Shown in pieces: positions 1 through 8,561 of a DNA stretch of 55,234 bases. Source of the DNA: a virus. Under the pieces are notes generated by a model. The model had not been told where the DNA came from and did no database searches. It saw only the letters and a program-made list of their open reading frames with translations. The translations under genes were made by a program, and so were the position numbers. The DNA lies in IMG/VR virus record IMGVR_UViG_3300027895_000007, positions 1-55,234 of that record; one strand, written 5' to 3'. Positions within the stretch are counted from its first letter, which is position 1. Every line of letters begins with the position of its first letter.

Positions 1-576
<576 letters not shown>

Positions 577-580
<4 letters not shown>

Positions 581-819
581 ACTGCCCTAACTGTGGACAC
601 ACCATGACTGAGGCCGGATCGCTGTCGAACTATTGGTGCGATCAGTGCGGGACGCGCGTTATCCCCGACGGAACACACTTTGTTCCGTCGCTGGTGTTGT
701 CCTGCCGTGCATTCGGAGACGTGGCGATGGCTTCGGCCAGCTGCTCCTTGACGCGCGACAATCTGGGGGAGATGTGGAAACAGCTTGGTATCGTCAAAGC
801 GATCGGAGGTGCGAAGTGA
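577..819 (+). CDS. Small zinc-ribbon protein
   Basis: 80 residues from a GTG start in a GTGA overlap with the gene before. Two CxxC knuckles near the N-terminus (CPNCG at about 3-7 and CDQCG at about 21-25) form a zinc ribbon. The rest has no recognised domain. The ending GTGA overlap with the next gene shows it is part of the same operon. Its function is unknown; DNA or protein binding is a guess from the fold. Confidence 0.75.
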
Positions 820-1046
820 ATCCTTCACCCGAACTGCTTCACTTCCTGCGTCTGGCCTGCACCGGCTCGGAGAGCTACGCCAGCTCCGGCGAGGTCCGGT
901 CGCATCGGCTGGCGCAAGTCGCGCTGGAAAACGTCGGCGCCCTGGATGGTCGCGCGGCAGCTGGCTTCGCTGAATTCGTGCAGGTCATTCGGACGGGCGG
1001 CGAAATGGTATTACGGCAGGCGCTGCGAAAGGCGGGAACTCCATGA
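816..1046 (+). CDS. Hypothetical protein
   Basis: 76 residues from GTG 816, which has a GGAGGT ribosome site six bases upstream (805-810). It overlaps the previous stop by 4 bases and the next ATG by 4 bases. The sequence is helical and Ala/Leu/Arg-rich, with no motif I recognise. The start is chosen from the ribosome site; the frame stays open further upstream only as a shadow of the previous gene. Confidence 0.65.
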   Translation: MNPSPELLHFLRLACTGSESYASSGEVRSHRLAQVALENVGALDGRAAAGFAEFVQVIRTGGEMVLRQALRKAGTP

Positions 1047-1303
1047 AAGACACTCTGACCGGCCCGCGCCTGGCCGCGCTCAAAGAGGCCAATCGGCTCC
1101 TGACCGAGATTACCGAGAACCATGACGTATGGTGCGAGTGCGAATGGTGCGAGGCACGGATGCTCACCTATATCGACGACACCAGCGGTTTCGAGACGAC
1201 GCACCGGGCGGAATTAGTGAGAGAAAGCGAGGCGGCCTCGCTGACTGATTTACTTCTCCCCAACACTCATCAAGGAGACCATGCTAATGGCAACACTGTT
1301 TGA
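1043..1303 (+). CDS. Hypothetical protein with CxCxxC motif
   Basis: 86 residues, ATGA overlap with the previous gene. An N-terminal helical region is followed by WCECEWCEARM, a Cys cluster that may bind metal. The 3' end overlaps the next gene by 17 bases. No family recognised. Confidence 0.65.
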   Translation: MKDTLTGPRLAALKEANRLLTEITENHDVWCECEWCEARMLTYIDDTSGFETTHRAELVRESEAASLTDLLLPNTHQGDHANGNTV

Positions 1304-1829
1304 GATCAGCGAAGACCTGATGGCTCTTCATCGACTATTGGAGGACGCCACGGACGAAAGCGGGGAAATAAACCCCGAAGCGGCAGCCGCCCTGGAGGAA
1401 TGGTTTGCGACCGTCGAGCAGGACCGCGACAACAAACTTGACCGATACGCCCATCTGTGCCGCAATCTGAAGTTGCAAGCCGCCTGCCGTAAGGCTGAGG
1501 CCGACCAGATCGAGGCCGAAGTGCGGCGGCTGAAGCTGGCGGCCCAGGCCCGCGAGAATCAGGAAAAGCGGCTGCGGGAACGGCTCATGATGTTCTTCGA
1601 CCTGCATTCCGTGAATCGCATCGAGACGCAACGGCACAAGTTCAACGTGCAGAACAATGGCGGCGTGCAGGCCGTCGAGGTTAGTGTTCCAGCGGAAGAG
1701 TTACCGGCGGCGTTCCAGAAGGTGACGATCTCCCCGGCAACCGAGACGTTGCGAGCGGCGCTGCTGAATGGCGAGACGATCAAGGGCTGCACGCTCAAGG
1801 AGCGGGGGCGATCGCTGCGGATTACGTGA
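1287..1829 (+). CDS. Siphovirus Gp157-like protein
   Basis: 180 residues from ATG 1287. The order of features matches the Gp157 family (PF05565): an acidic N-terminus, a long coiled coil of charged heptads (roughly residues 35-100), then a short beta-rich C-terminal domain around RIETQRHKFNVQNNGG and the late VTISPATETLRAALLNGE segment. Members sit in early operons, often beside recombination or replication genes. I prefer ATG 1287 to ATG 1281 because the AAGGAG at 1272-1277 is then about 9 bases away instead of 3. Confidence 0.8.
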   Translation: MATLFEISEDLMALHRLLEDATDESGEINPEAAAALEEWFATVEQDRDNKLDRYAHLCRNLKLQAACRKAEADQIEAEVRRLKLAAQARENQEKRLRERLMMFFDLHSVNRIETQRHKFNVQNNGGVQAVEVSVPAEELPAAFQKVTISPATETLRAALLNGETIKGCTLKERGRSLRIT

Positions 1830-1876
1830 GGTGCCGAATTCGAGCGACAATCGCTCTATCAACCCAAGGAGAAACC

Positions 1877-2203
1877 ATGATCGACGAAGCACTACGAACG
1901 GCCCCAACGCTTTCCCCAGCGGAAGCGGCTGTGAGCTATATCCTCCAGCGCATTCGGGTAGACGCGAACCTGCGCTACCACATGTTGCATACGGAGGCTT
2001 TCGGTCGACTCTGCGCCGCCGATGCGCTGCGGACCGGAAAGACGGAGGAGGAGGCCATGACGACCTACTCGACGCCGGCGGAGCATTGCCGAAACGATAA
2101 GCCGCAACTAATAGAATTGCGCAACGGCATCGAAAAAGCCATCAATCTTATGAGTGACGGTCACACCAGCAGCGCTCGAGATGTGCTGGAGCGACTCACG
2201 TGA
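1877..2203 (+). CDS. Hypothetical protein
   Basis: 108 residues from ATG 1877, with AAGGAG at 1866-1871 as ribosome site. Mostly helical, ending in a region rich in Glu, Arg and Ser. No recognised domain. It is the last clear gene before a stretch that appears to hold structured RNA. Confidence 0.65.
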   Translation: MIDEALRTAPTLSPAEAAVSYILQRIRVDANLRYHMLHTEAFGRLCAADALRTGKTEEEAMTTYSTPAEHCRNDKPQLIELRNGIEKAINLMSDGHTSSARDVLERLT

Positions 2204-2281
2204 GACCACAACCGGTGGCAGTGGGTAGCCGCGGGGAGAAGGCCATTGCCAGCCGTGGTGTGGAGACGGAGACCGGCACAA

Positions 2282-2387
2282 TCCCGCGACGAATGGGCGT
2301 GGACCTGACCGAAGGCGTATCGGATCGCAGCCTCCTGGCGCTTCAGCGCTGCGAATGGTCCCGGTGGTTCGATTCCACCCGCGGGGG
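2282..2387 (+). ncRNA. tRNA-like element 1
   Basis: A canonical T-arm (GGTGG, loop TTCGATT, CCACC at 2363-2379) is followed at once by CGCGGGG (2380-2386), which pairs with TCCCGCG at 2282-2288 to give a 7-bp acceptor-like stem. The total span is about 106 nt, longer than a normal tRNA. Inside is a CGCAG/CTGCG hairpin (2326-2353) whose loop is not a standard 7-nt anticodon loop. It could be an unusual or decayed tRNA or a tRNA mimic. An overlapping open frame (2200-2517) has poor protein-like composition. Confidence 0.35.
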
Positions 2388-2513
2388 TTTTCAGGCGTCC
2401 AGCTCCGGTTGCGAGAGCTCTGAGCCGTGGAAATCGGAGAACTCGACGCTACTCCCTCATGCGTCATTGAGAGGGACGGGTATTGAGACGCGACCGCAGA
2501 GACGGACGCTTTG

Positions 2514-2622
2514 CTGAGGGGGCGTGCACGGTGACACGCAGGGAGGGCATGCTTAGCATTTAACCCCAAGACAAGCCAGGAAGTTGGCCCTTGGTAGCCT
2601 GGTTCGACTCCGGGCCCTCAGC
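2514..2622 (+). ncRNA. tRNA-like element 2
   Basis: CTGAGGG (2514-2520) pairs perfectly with CCCTCAG (2615-2621), and a good T-arm sits next to it (CCTGG, loop TTCGACT, CCGGG at 2598-2614). A D-arm-like hairpin GCGTG/CACGC lies at 2522-2539 and a long nested hairpin at 2566-2594. I cannot fold a normal anticodon arm in between, and the span of about 109 nt is too long for a standard tRNA. This is either a divergent tRNA with a large extra arm or a tRNA-like regulatory RNA. Confidence 0.4.
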
Positions 2623-2672
2623 ATTCGGGCAGGTAGTTCAGTAGGCGATGGGGGGTAAGCCAATGACGGTTG

Positions 2673-2909
2673 ATGACATCAGAAGATCTGGAAACAGCCA
2701 GGTCAAATCTTCTGCGCAAGTCAGGCTGGGAGGCGTCCAGCAACTGGCCAGGCGCTATTTGGCTGTGGACGAAAAAACTCCCGGATGGACGTAGTGTTTC
2801 GTGTAGCGAAACGACGGCTTTACACATTGAAGAGGCTTTGCAGTATACTATCGAAGGATGCTGCCCTTTGTGCGGGTGGGAATCGCCTTGCGAATGCGGA
2901 TACGCCTAA
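2673..2909 (+). CDS. Small Cys-rich protein
   Basis: 78 residues. The C-terminus carries CCPLCGWESPCECGY, a likely zinc knuckle, and the middle has a Trp-rich segment (NWPGAIWLWTKKLPDG). Its start codons overlap a strong stem (AGAAGAT/ATCTTCT, about 2683-2715) that could affect translation. TTG 2670 is an alternative start. There is no clear ribosome site. Confidence 0.6.
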   Translation: MTSEDLETARSNLLRKSGWEASSNWPGAIWLWTKKLPDGRSVSCSETTALHIEEALQYTIEGCCPLCGWESPCECGYA

Positions 2910-2924
2910 TTTTCACGCTTCCTT

Positions 2925-3050
2925 GTGGCTGCATCGCCTGCTCTGGAATGGGAACCGGAGTTGGTGGCGCGGCCCTCGGCCAACCAAAAGGAGAACCATG
3001 ATACCGGAGAAGAAAAGGAGCCGCTCAAGGTTTACTTCGGCAAGCCGTAA
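2925..3050 (+). CDS. Possible small protein
   Basis: A 41-codon frame from GTG 2925, in the same frame as the previous gene after its stop. The end (EEKEPLKVYFGKP) looks protein-like, but there is no good ribosome site. It overlaps the alternative small ORF at 2998 in another frame; at most one of the two is likely to be used. It might be the original C-terminus of the gene ending at 2909. Confidence 0.3.
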   Translation: MAASPALEWEPELVARPSANQKENHDTGEEKEPLKVYFGKP

Positions 3051-3063
3051 CCGCACAATCTAA
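2998..3063 (+). CDS. 21-residue basic peptide ending in the attC-like site
   Basis: ATG 2998 has a strong AAAAGGAG ribosome site (2986-2993). The peptide is Arg/Lys/Ser-rich. Its TAA stop lies inside the R''-type box of the attC-like element, as is common for genes in integron cassettes. Short length keeps confidence low. Confidence 0.35.
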   Translation: MIPEKKRSRSRFTSASRNRTI

Positions 3064-3141
3064 CGCCCGTCCCTTCATCCAGCCGCGGCTTGTTGCTGCG
3101 AGCAGACGCCGTTGCAAGCGGCAGAACTGCGGGCGTTAGGT
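3058..3141 (+). other. attC-like recombination site (integron cassette)
   Basis: The left end reads ATCTAAC (3058-3064), matching the attC R'' consensus RYYYAAC. The right end reads GTTAGGT (3135-3141), matching the R' consensus GTTRRRY. The flanks TAACGCCCG (3061-3069) and CGGGCGTTA (3130-3138) are perfect inverted copies, and an inner imperfect stem forms between GCCGCGGCTTG and CAAGCGGC. The 84-bp length is within the attC range. The alternative is a long terminator, since GTTTTTCT follows. Confidence 0.5.
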
Positions 3142-3163
3142 TTTTCTAACACGAGTCTAACAC

Positions 3164-3400
3164 ATGCCTCACAAGCAAACATCGTCAGTTGATCTCTTAC
3201 GAGTGGCTCAATTATTTTACCCGGTCATTATCACACAAATGGCCGATGAAATAAGCGAAGCCAAGGCCGCAGAACTGCTGGGTATGAACATCGAAACCTA
3301 TCGAGAAACCAAGGCTGGAATTGTAGCGGCCATTATGGGAATGATCGAAGCGCTGCCGTCTCCGTTAATTCTGTTGTTGGAACGGAAGGATAAAAATTAA
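3164..3400 (+). CDS. Hypothetical protein, HTH-like
   Basis: 78 residues. The middle segment EISEAKAAELLGMNIETYRE resembles the helix-turn-helix of small regulators, where AAELLGM would be the first helix and turn. The ends are hydrophobic. It is the first gene after the attC-like site, separated from it by a stretch with two CTAACAC motifs. A DNA-binding role is inferred only from the helix pattern. Confidence 0.6.
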   Translation: MPHKQTSSVDLLRVAQLFYPVIITQMADEISEAKAAELLGMNIETYRETKAGIVAAIMGMIEALPSPLILLLERKDKN

Positions 3401-3401
3401 C

Positions 3402-3683
3402 ATGCCGCGCAAGCCAATCTCTAACACCCCGGCCACGTCTCTCGAAGCCTTCACTGCCGCCGGCTTTCACTGCGGCTGCGCTCACCGCCTGCGCTCCGGG
3501 CGCTGGTCTGTGGCCGTCACGGTGGAGACGGAGGCCGAGGCGCGGGACAGGTGTCTCTTGTGCCAGCGCTGGCGCTGCGATGGGCCGCTCCAGCGCTGCG
3601 CCGGCTGCCAGGCGGAGTACGAGCGGGGCGCGGCCGGGATGGGGGAGCGGCACGAGCAGACGCTTTTTAGGGGTGAAAAATGA
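3402..3683 (+). CDS. Cys-rich hypothetical protein
   Basis: 93 residues, starting 2 bases after the previous stop. Seven Cys, including CLLCQRWRCDGPLQRCAGC, give two likely metal-binding knuckles. The N-terminal half carries a second CGC pair. It overlaps the next ATG by 4 bases. Function unknown. Confidence 0.65.
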   Translation: MPRKPISNTPATSLEAFTAAGFHCGCAHRLRSGRWSVAVTVETEAEARDRCLLCQRWRCDGPLQRCAGCQAEYERGAAGMGERHEQTLFRGEK

Positions 3684-3928
3684 AGACGCCTTACGAGACT
3701 CATCGGGCGCGGCTGGAGCTGCAATACCTGCTGTGGGAGCCTGAAAAGCTAAGCGAGCAACAGCTGCTCAACCTGAGCGGCATGCTGTGCGCTCTCGACT
3801 GGGTCTCCGGACACGGAGGAGAAGCGGTCCAGTCGATAGCCGATGGCAATGGCTTTGTGCCGGGACACACCGAGCCCGACATCATAGCTTACTTCAAAAG
3901 TCAGCTGGACCAAGGGATTCCCCCTTGA
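3680..3928 (+). CDS. Hypothetical protein
   Basis: 82 residues, ATGA overlap with the previous gene. Acidic and helical, with no recognised domain. It is the last gene of the early small-protein operon before the gap that precedes the replication genes. Confidence 0.65.
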   Translation: MKTPYETHRARLELQYLLWEPEKLSEQQLLNLSGMLCALDWVSGHGGEAVQSIADGNGFVPGHTEPDIIAYFKSQLDQGIPP

Positions 3929-3973
3929 CAGAGGGCGGCGAGAGTTAGTAATCTTCTCCTCTGAAAGAAAGCT

Positions 3974-4043
3974 CCCTGGACCGGAGCACGATCAAACAAC
4001 ACGAATCACGCCGTCGCTTAGGGGCACTTCGCGCGGTCCAGGG
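3974..4043. repeat. Inverted repeat before replication gene, possible origin
   Basis: CCCTGGACCG (3974-3983) and CGGTCCAGGG (4034-4043) form a perfect 10-bp inverted repeat with a 50-bp spacer. The spacer holds three CACG copies within about 25 bp. It lies in the only long gap before the replication initiator gene, where phage origins are often found. An RNA hairpin controlling the initiator is the other option. Confidence 0.35.
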
Positions 4044-4084
4044 CATTTACCCCGAGGCGGCGGCGCGTACACGCAGGCGCGAAG

Positions 4085-4984
4085 ATGCACCGAGGCTTCC
4101 TACGGCAGTGGCGCAAGGAACTGGAAAGCGAAGTCTTCACTGACCGGGACCCGATGCTTTACAAGGTCTGGAGCTGGTGCAAGATGAAAGCGAACTGGCA
4201 GGCAAAGCCGTTCAGGGGAACGATAATTCAGCCAGGGCAATTCATCATGAGTGTGACCCGCGCAGCCGAGACTTTTGGCATTTCCAGGCAATCAACCATT
4301 CGCATCCTGGACCGTCTTGAAGAGATGGGCAGTATAGTCAGAAAATCGAACAACCACTGGACAACCATAACTCTATGTAATTGGGGAACATACGAGGATT
4401 TAGACACTAAAAACGGCGAACTTTCGGACAACCAGCGGACAACCACTGGTACAACCAGCGGACAACCACTGGTACAACCAGCGGACACAACTAAAGAAAG
4501 TAAGAAAGAAATAAAGGAAGAAGGAAAACCAAAGACACCGGCTTCGCCGCCTTTTGACCCGCTTGCCGTTTTGTTTCCCAATTCACTCAACACCGCCGAG
4601 TTCAAAGCCGCCTGGTCAACGTGGGTTGCCCATCGCGTTGAAATAAAGAAGAAGCTGACACCGACGTCCGTTCGGCTGCAACTCAAGCACCTGGAAAAAA
4701 TCGGCGTGGTGCGGGCTATCGCCTCGATCGAGTACACGGTGGCGAAAGGGTGGGAAGGACTGCGCGAAGAGGACGGGGGGCGTAACGGCGCAGCCAAGCC
4801 AGGCTACTTCACCGAGGAAGAGATCGCCGCCGGCGCGAAACCGAGGCCAATGACTCCGCAGGAGTGTCTGGACATGAACGAAGCACACTGGAAAACCCTG
4901 GGGCCGCCGACAGCCAAAGACATCGAGCATCGGGAGCGCGAGCGCGCCAAGGTCGCGCAGTGGTATGCGGAGGGTTGTCCATGA
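4085..4984 (+). CDS. Phage replication initiator / replisome organiser-like protein
   Basis: 299 residues. Residues 45-115 look like a winged helix-turn-helix: FIMSVTRAAETFGISRQSTI is the HTH, followed by ILDRLEEMGSIVRKS and a beta wing. A Thr/Gln-rich linker with repeated TTTGTTSGQPL-like units and a Lys/Glu-rich stretch joins it to a C-terminal domain (about 165-235) that resembles DnaD/replisome-organiser helpers, including IASIEYTVAKGWEGL. Such proteins bind the origin and load helicase. The downstream PrimPol-helicase supports this. Confidence 0.7.
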   Translation: MHRGFLRQWRKELESEVFTDRDPMLYKVWSWCKMKANWQAKPFRGTIIQPGQFIMSVTRAAETFGISRQSTIRILDRLEEMGSIVRKSNNHWTTITLCNWGTYEDLDTKNGELSDNQRTTTGTTSGQPLVQPADTTKESKKEIKEEGKPKTPASPPFDPLAVLFPNSLNTAEFKAAWSTWVAHRVEIKKKLTPTSVRLQLKHLEKIGVVRAIASIEYTVAKGWEGLREEDGGRNGAAKPGYFTEEEIAAGAKPRPMTPQECLDMNEAHWKTLGPPTAKDIEHRERERAKVAQWYAEGCP

Positions 4985-5526
4985 TTGAAGCAACACAACG
5001 GACCGATGGAGCTTTTCTCGACGAAGCGCAGGCCCTTGCTGCGTTCGACCGGATCGTTGAGGCCAACGGCGCTTTCCGTCTCTACCGCGAAGTGCCAGGC
5101 GAGTATCTTCAGCCGCGGCCCGACACCGAAGACAAGGGCGCCAGAATCGACCGTCTGCTAGTTCCACTGAAGCCGGCCGTTGACGCAGGATGGAGAGCCG
5201 GCGCCATCGCGGTCGAAGGAAAGTGCTCGGGCAAGAAGCTGGGGCCGATTGTCAGCCAGGCTCTCGATTACTCGCGCTGCGCGTGGACGCTGGAAGAAGG
5301 CGTTCCCGGTCTGCGGCTCTTGTGCCTCTGGACTTTTCTTTTCCCTGTCAAGGATTTGAACTGCGACCTCGGTTTAATCGCGGCCAATAATCGAATCGGC
5401 CAGTGCAGCATCCGGAACGAATCGCTCTCGTTTTCCTGCTGCGCGACCGGCATCCTTACGGTTGAAACTTCTGGCGGTCTGCGCGTCCGCAATCCAGCGA
5501 TGGGAAAAAAGCGAGGCAGCCGATGA
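4981..5526 (+). CDS. PD-(D/E)XK nuclease-like protein
   Basis: 181 residues, ATGA overlap with the initiator gene. The order RIDRLL (Asp57), then AIAVEGKCS (Glu79-x-Lys81), then QALDY (Gln93 to Tyr97) matches the core of PD-(D/E)XK nucleases. The C-terminal half is less clear. Its position between the initiator and the helicase suggests a role in replication or recombination, for example as a resolvase or an exonuclease partner. The family call rests on motif spacing only. Confidence 0.5.
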   Translation: MIEATQRTDGAFLDEAQALAAFDRIVEANGAFRLYREVPGEYLQPRPDTEDKGARIDRLLVPLKPAVDAGWRAGAIAVEGKCSGKKLGPIVSQALDYSRCAWTLEEGVPGLRLLCLWTFLFPVKDLNCDLGLIAANNRIGQCSIRNESLSFSCCATGILTVETSGGLRVRNPAMGKKRGSR

Positions 5527-7313
5527 ATCTGAAACTGCACGCGATCCCGCTGGCCCTGCGCCAATTGCCCGCTTGGATTCTCTGGCGCAACGTGCCGGAC
5601 GGCGACAAAATGAAAAAGCTGCCGTTTTGCGTCAACGGAGGCTGCGCCAAGAGCGACACGCCAGAGACCTGGGGCACGTTCGAGGCCGCAGCGGCTCTGG
5701 CCCCGAAGTTTAGTGGCATCGGTTTTGTCTTCTCCGCCGACGATCCTTTTTGCGGCATCGACCTCGACGGTTGCCGCGATCCCGAGACGGGCCGCGTAGC
5801 AGAATGGGCCAGGAAAATCATCCTGGACCTGAACAGTTACGCCGAAGTGTCGCCTTCGCAAACAGGAGTCAAAATTTGGGTTATTGGCAAGTCGCCTCTC
5901 GATCGGGGGCGCAATCGCCCGCTGAAGAATGTGGAAAAGATCGGCGACAAGGAACCGGCTATCGAGGTGTACGACAAGCTCCGCTACTTCGCCATGACGG
6001 GCTGGGCGCTGAAGGGTATGGGCGGCGAGCCGCAAGAGCGTCAGCGGCAACTAGACGTTCTGTGCGACCGCTACTTCGTCGAGAAAACACAAGATGATCC
6101 CGCTTGGCAGAGCGATGCCGCCATCGTGGAGCGTGCCCGTAAGTACATCGCCAAACTGCCGCCGGCCGTCAGCGGATCGTCGGGCCACAACGCCACGTTT
6201 CACGCGGCTTGCGTACTGGTGCTTGGATTTGGTCTGTCGGAAGGCGACGCTTTGGGACTGATGCGGGAATACAACCAGTCGTGCCGGCCGCCCTGGTCCG
6301 AACGCGAACTGGTTCACAAAGTCAACCAGGCGGCGAAACAGGGCGGCGCTAGGAACTATTTGCGCAATGAGGCACCGAAGCAATGGGCTTCCCTTCGCGT
6401 GCCGCAATACATTCTCCAGGAAGCCCCGACAGCCGAACCACGGCTAACAACACTGGCAGCTGCTGCCAAGTCTTACCTCGATTCAATCCGCGGCGGCGTC
6501 TCGCCACTGATAGGCGTCGGCATCGACGAACTCGACTACGCCCTGGGCGGCGGCGTCGAAAAGGGCGAGCTGATAATCTTCGGCGCCCGTCCCTCGCACG
6601 GCAAAAGCGCCGTCGCTCTCCAATGCGTTCATCACTGGACCGCGCAAGGAATGCCATGCGCTATCGTCAGCGAAGAGATGAGCGCTCTGGCATTGGGGAA
6701 ACGCACCGTGCAATTCGTCTCTTCGGCTCCGCAAGAACACTGGCCTGGCCTGGCCGGACAGCTCGACTTGGAGATCGACGCTTATGCTTCAGGCCGCGCT
6801 CCCTGCGTCGTCCTGGAGGGCTGCGGATCGGCCAAGACGGTAATTGCCGAAGTCGAGAAGTGCGTCAGCCAGGAGAAGATTCAGGCCCTCGTCGTGGACT
6901 ACGCCCAACTACTGCGCGGCGCCGGCCGCACGCGCTACGAACAGATGACCGATGTTTCAATCGTTCTCCGCGGCCTGACGTCGGCTCATAAGCTGGTCTT
7001 GCTGGTGCTGTGCCAGCTAAACCGCGAGATCGACAAGCGTTCCGGAGAATTCAAGCCAGCACTGAGCGATCTGAAAGAGACGGGCCAGTTTGAGCAAGAC
7101 GCCGATGTGGTTTGTTTTCTCTGTTGGCCGTGGCGACTGAATCCGGATAAAGCTCAAAGCGAGTATCAGTTCTTCATCGAGAAGAATCGCAATCGTGGCA
7201 TCATGCAACGTATCGTTGACTGCTCCTTCGATCCGTCGCGGCAGAAGATTTCGCTGCCGTTGCCGAACTACGTAAACACGCCATTCGATAACGTCGTCGG
7301 GAGAGACCTTTGA
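5523..7313 (+). CDS. Fused PrimPol primase and DnaB-like helicase
   Basis: 596 residues, ATGA overlap. Residues 1-165 resemble the bifunctional primase-polymerase fold: an acidic GIDLDG motif (Asp80 and Asp82) after a FVFSADDPF strand, then a YFAMTGW segment typical of such modules. Residues 330-560 are a RecA-like DnaB helicase: Walker A GARPSHGKSA (Lys361), Walker B VVDYAQLL (Asp459), and the LCQLNREIDKR and DLKETGQFEQDADVV motifs. It would prime and unwind DNA at the fork. Such fusions occur in phages and plasmids. Confidence 0.9.
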   Translation: MNLKLHAIPLALRQLPAWILWRNVPDGDKMKKLPFCVNGGCAKSDTPETWGTFEAAAALAPKFSGIGFVFSADDPFCGIDLDGCRDPETGRVAEWARKIILDLNSYAEVSPSQTGVKIWVIGKSPLDRGRNRPLKNVEKIGDKEPAIEVYDKLRYFAMTGWALKGMGGEPQERQRQLDVLCDRYFVEKTQDDPAWQSDAAIVERARKYIAKLPPAVSGSSGHNATFHAACVLVLGFGLSEGDALGLMREYNQSCRPPWSERELVHKVNQAAKQGGARNYLRNEAPKQWASLRVPQYILQEAPTAEPRLTTLAAAAKSYLDSIRGGVSPLIGVGIDELDYALGGGVEKGELIIFGARPSHGKSAVALQCVHHWTAQGMPCAIVSEEMSALALGKRTVQFVSSAPQEHWPGLAGQLDLEIDAYASGRAPCVVLEGCGSAKTVIAEVEKCVSQEKIQALVVDYAQLLRGAGRTRYEQMTDVSIVLRGLTSAHKLVLLVLCQLNREIDKRSGEFKPALSDLKETGQFEQDADVVCFLCWPWRLNPDKAQSEYQFFIEKNRNRGIMQRIVDCSFDPSRQKISLPLPNYVNTPFDNVVGRDL

Positions 7314-7603
7314 ACGCACCTATTGATGCAGCCTTGGCCGGCATTCTCGAACTCTCGCGGCGTTATTGGATAGCACACGGACGAATTGATGGAACGCCAC
7401 CAGAACAGGAACAACACCCCATGATCCGCAAATCCAAAGGCGAGCTAATCGCCATCTGCTCCGAATGTGAAGCCGAATTCCCCGGTGGCGTACAGGATGA
7501 CTTCCGGGCGTTCGTGGAGGAGCTGAAGGCCACCGGCTGGAAGGTGCGGAAGGTGGAAGACGAGTGGGAGCATGTGTGCCCCGGATGTTTGGGAGAATCA
7601 TAA
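7310..7603 (+). CDS. Small zinc-binding protein
   Basis: 97 residues from TTG 7310, which overlaps the helicase stop as TTGA. ATG 7421 is an internal alternative. CSEC in the middle and CPGC near the end form a probable zinc site. No known family. Confidence 0.6.
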   Translation: MNAPIDAALAGILELSRRYWIAHGRIDGTPPEQEQHPMIRKSKGELIAICSECEAEFPGGVQDDFRAFVEELKATGWKVRKVEDEWEHVCPGCLGES

Positions 7604-8025
7604 TGACCACAAAATTTCTCGACGGCCCCGCCGCCGGCCAAGTGCTGATGATTCGCCGCGCCCCTATGTTCTTGCGCGTTGTGTTCAACCACGGCACGAA
7701 GCAATGGGATGCCCTCGACCAGCTGGCCGACAAGCCGCATCCATCCGAGACGGTCTACGCTTACCAGCTGGTCGAGAACCGCGGCGTGATCCACATTTGC
7801 AGCCGTGGCAAGCGCGGCGCAAGCGGTTATTTTGCGATGGCGGATTACGCCGTGGTCGGGCTGCAGCCCGACCGAGAGACGATGCGGCTCAATACGAAAT
7901 GGCAGGCGTGGTGCGAATGGATGGCGCTGCCCGAATCGGTCGACGACCGCACGTCCGAGGACATGCGGGTCGATGCGGAGACGCCGCGGGAGCGAGCGGA
8001 GCGCGAAGCGCGGGAGTGCGATTGA
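7603..8025 (+). CDS. Conserved phage-type hypothetical protein
   Basis: 140 residues; TAATG overlap with the previous gene. Starts MTTKFLDGPAAGQVLMIRR, a beginning shared by many small phage proteins of unknown role, followed by a beta-rich core (ETVYAYQLV). The C-terminal 25 residues are charged and helical. It ends in a TGATG overlap with the next gene. Confidence 0.65.
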   Translation: MTTKFLDGPAAGQVLMIRRAPMFLRVVFNHGTKQWDALDQLADKPHPSETVYAYQLVENRGVIHICSRGKRGASGYFAMADYAVVGLQPDRETMRLNTKWQAWCEWMALPESVDDRTSEDMRVDAETPRERAEREARECD

Positions 8026-8561
8026 TGACAACGATATTCGTCCGTCAGCGAAAGCCATCGCAGCGGCGTGAACAAGATAAGCTCGTGCCGGACTCATTTT
8101 TCTCTCGCTATGGAGCCGACACAGCCATCGTCGAGAAGAACCCGTTTCTTCCCAATGGCATCAGAATAACGACCTATACCGAAATTGGAGAGAGAAAGAA
8201 GCAGAAGCAGCGCGATAATATCGAACGCAAACACAGGAGTGATACCGAGATTCGGGCTGCTTATCTTTGGGTGTTCTGGTGCCCAGGGTTCGCTTTCATG
8301 GGGTGGTGGGCGTATCTGAAGGGTTTGGGCTGGGAATCGAACAAGTGGAACGCACATTGGGTTGCCAGCCAGGGGATGCGGCTATTTCCAGAGCCGCAGC
8401 TTTTCTCGACCGAGGACAGCTGGAAGGAATGGTTTGCGAGCAATTTTCGCAAAGGGAGTTGGGCCAGGGAGCCGCAAGGAAAAGCAAAAGTGTGGGTGAG
8501 ACTTTATAGAGGCCTCTGCGAAAAGGTGGCGATTAACCGGGTGGAATTGGAGTTCGATTGA
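8025..8561 (+). CDS. Hypothetical protein
   Basis: 178 residues from ATG 8025. The N-terminus is basic. Residues about 70-110 are rich in Trp and aromatic residues (AAYLWVFWCPGFAFMGWWAY), possibly a membrane-associated segment. No recognised domain. It ends in a TGATG overlap with the next gene. Confidence 0.6.
   Translation: MTTIFVRQRKPSQRREQDKLVPDSFFSRYGADTAIVEKNPFLPNGIRITTYTEIGERKKQKQRDNIERKHRSDTEIRAAYLWVFWCPGFAFMGWWAYLKGLGWESNKWNAHWVASQGMRLFPEPQLFSTEDSWKEWFASNFRKGSWAREPQGKAKVWVRLYRGLCEKVAINRVELEFD

Noticed and set aside
2282-2387. Selenocysteine tRNA
   Set aside because: The length is in the right range but there is no 7-nt loop with TCA and no long D-stem, so the identity is not supported.
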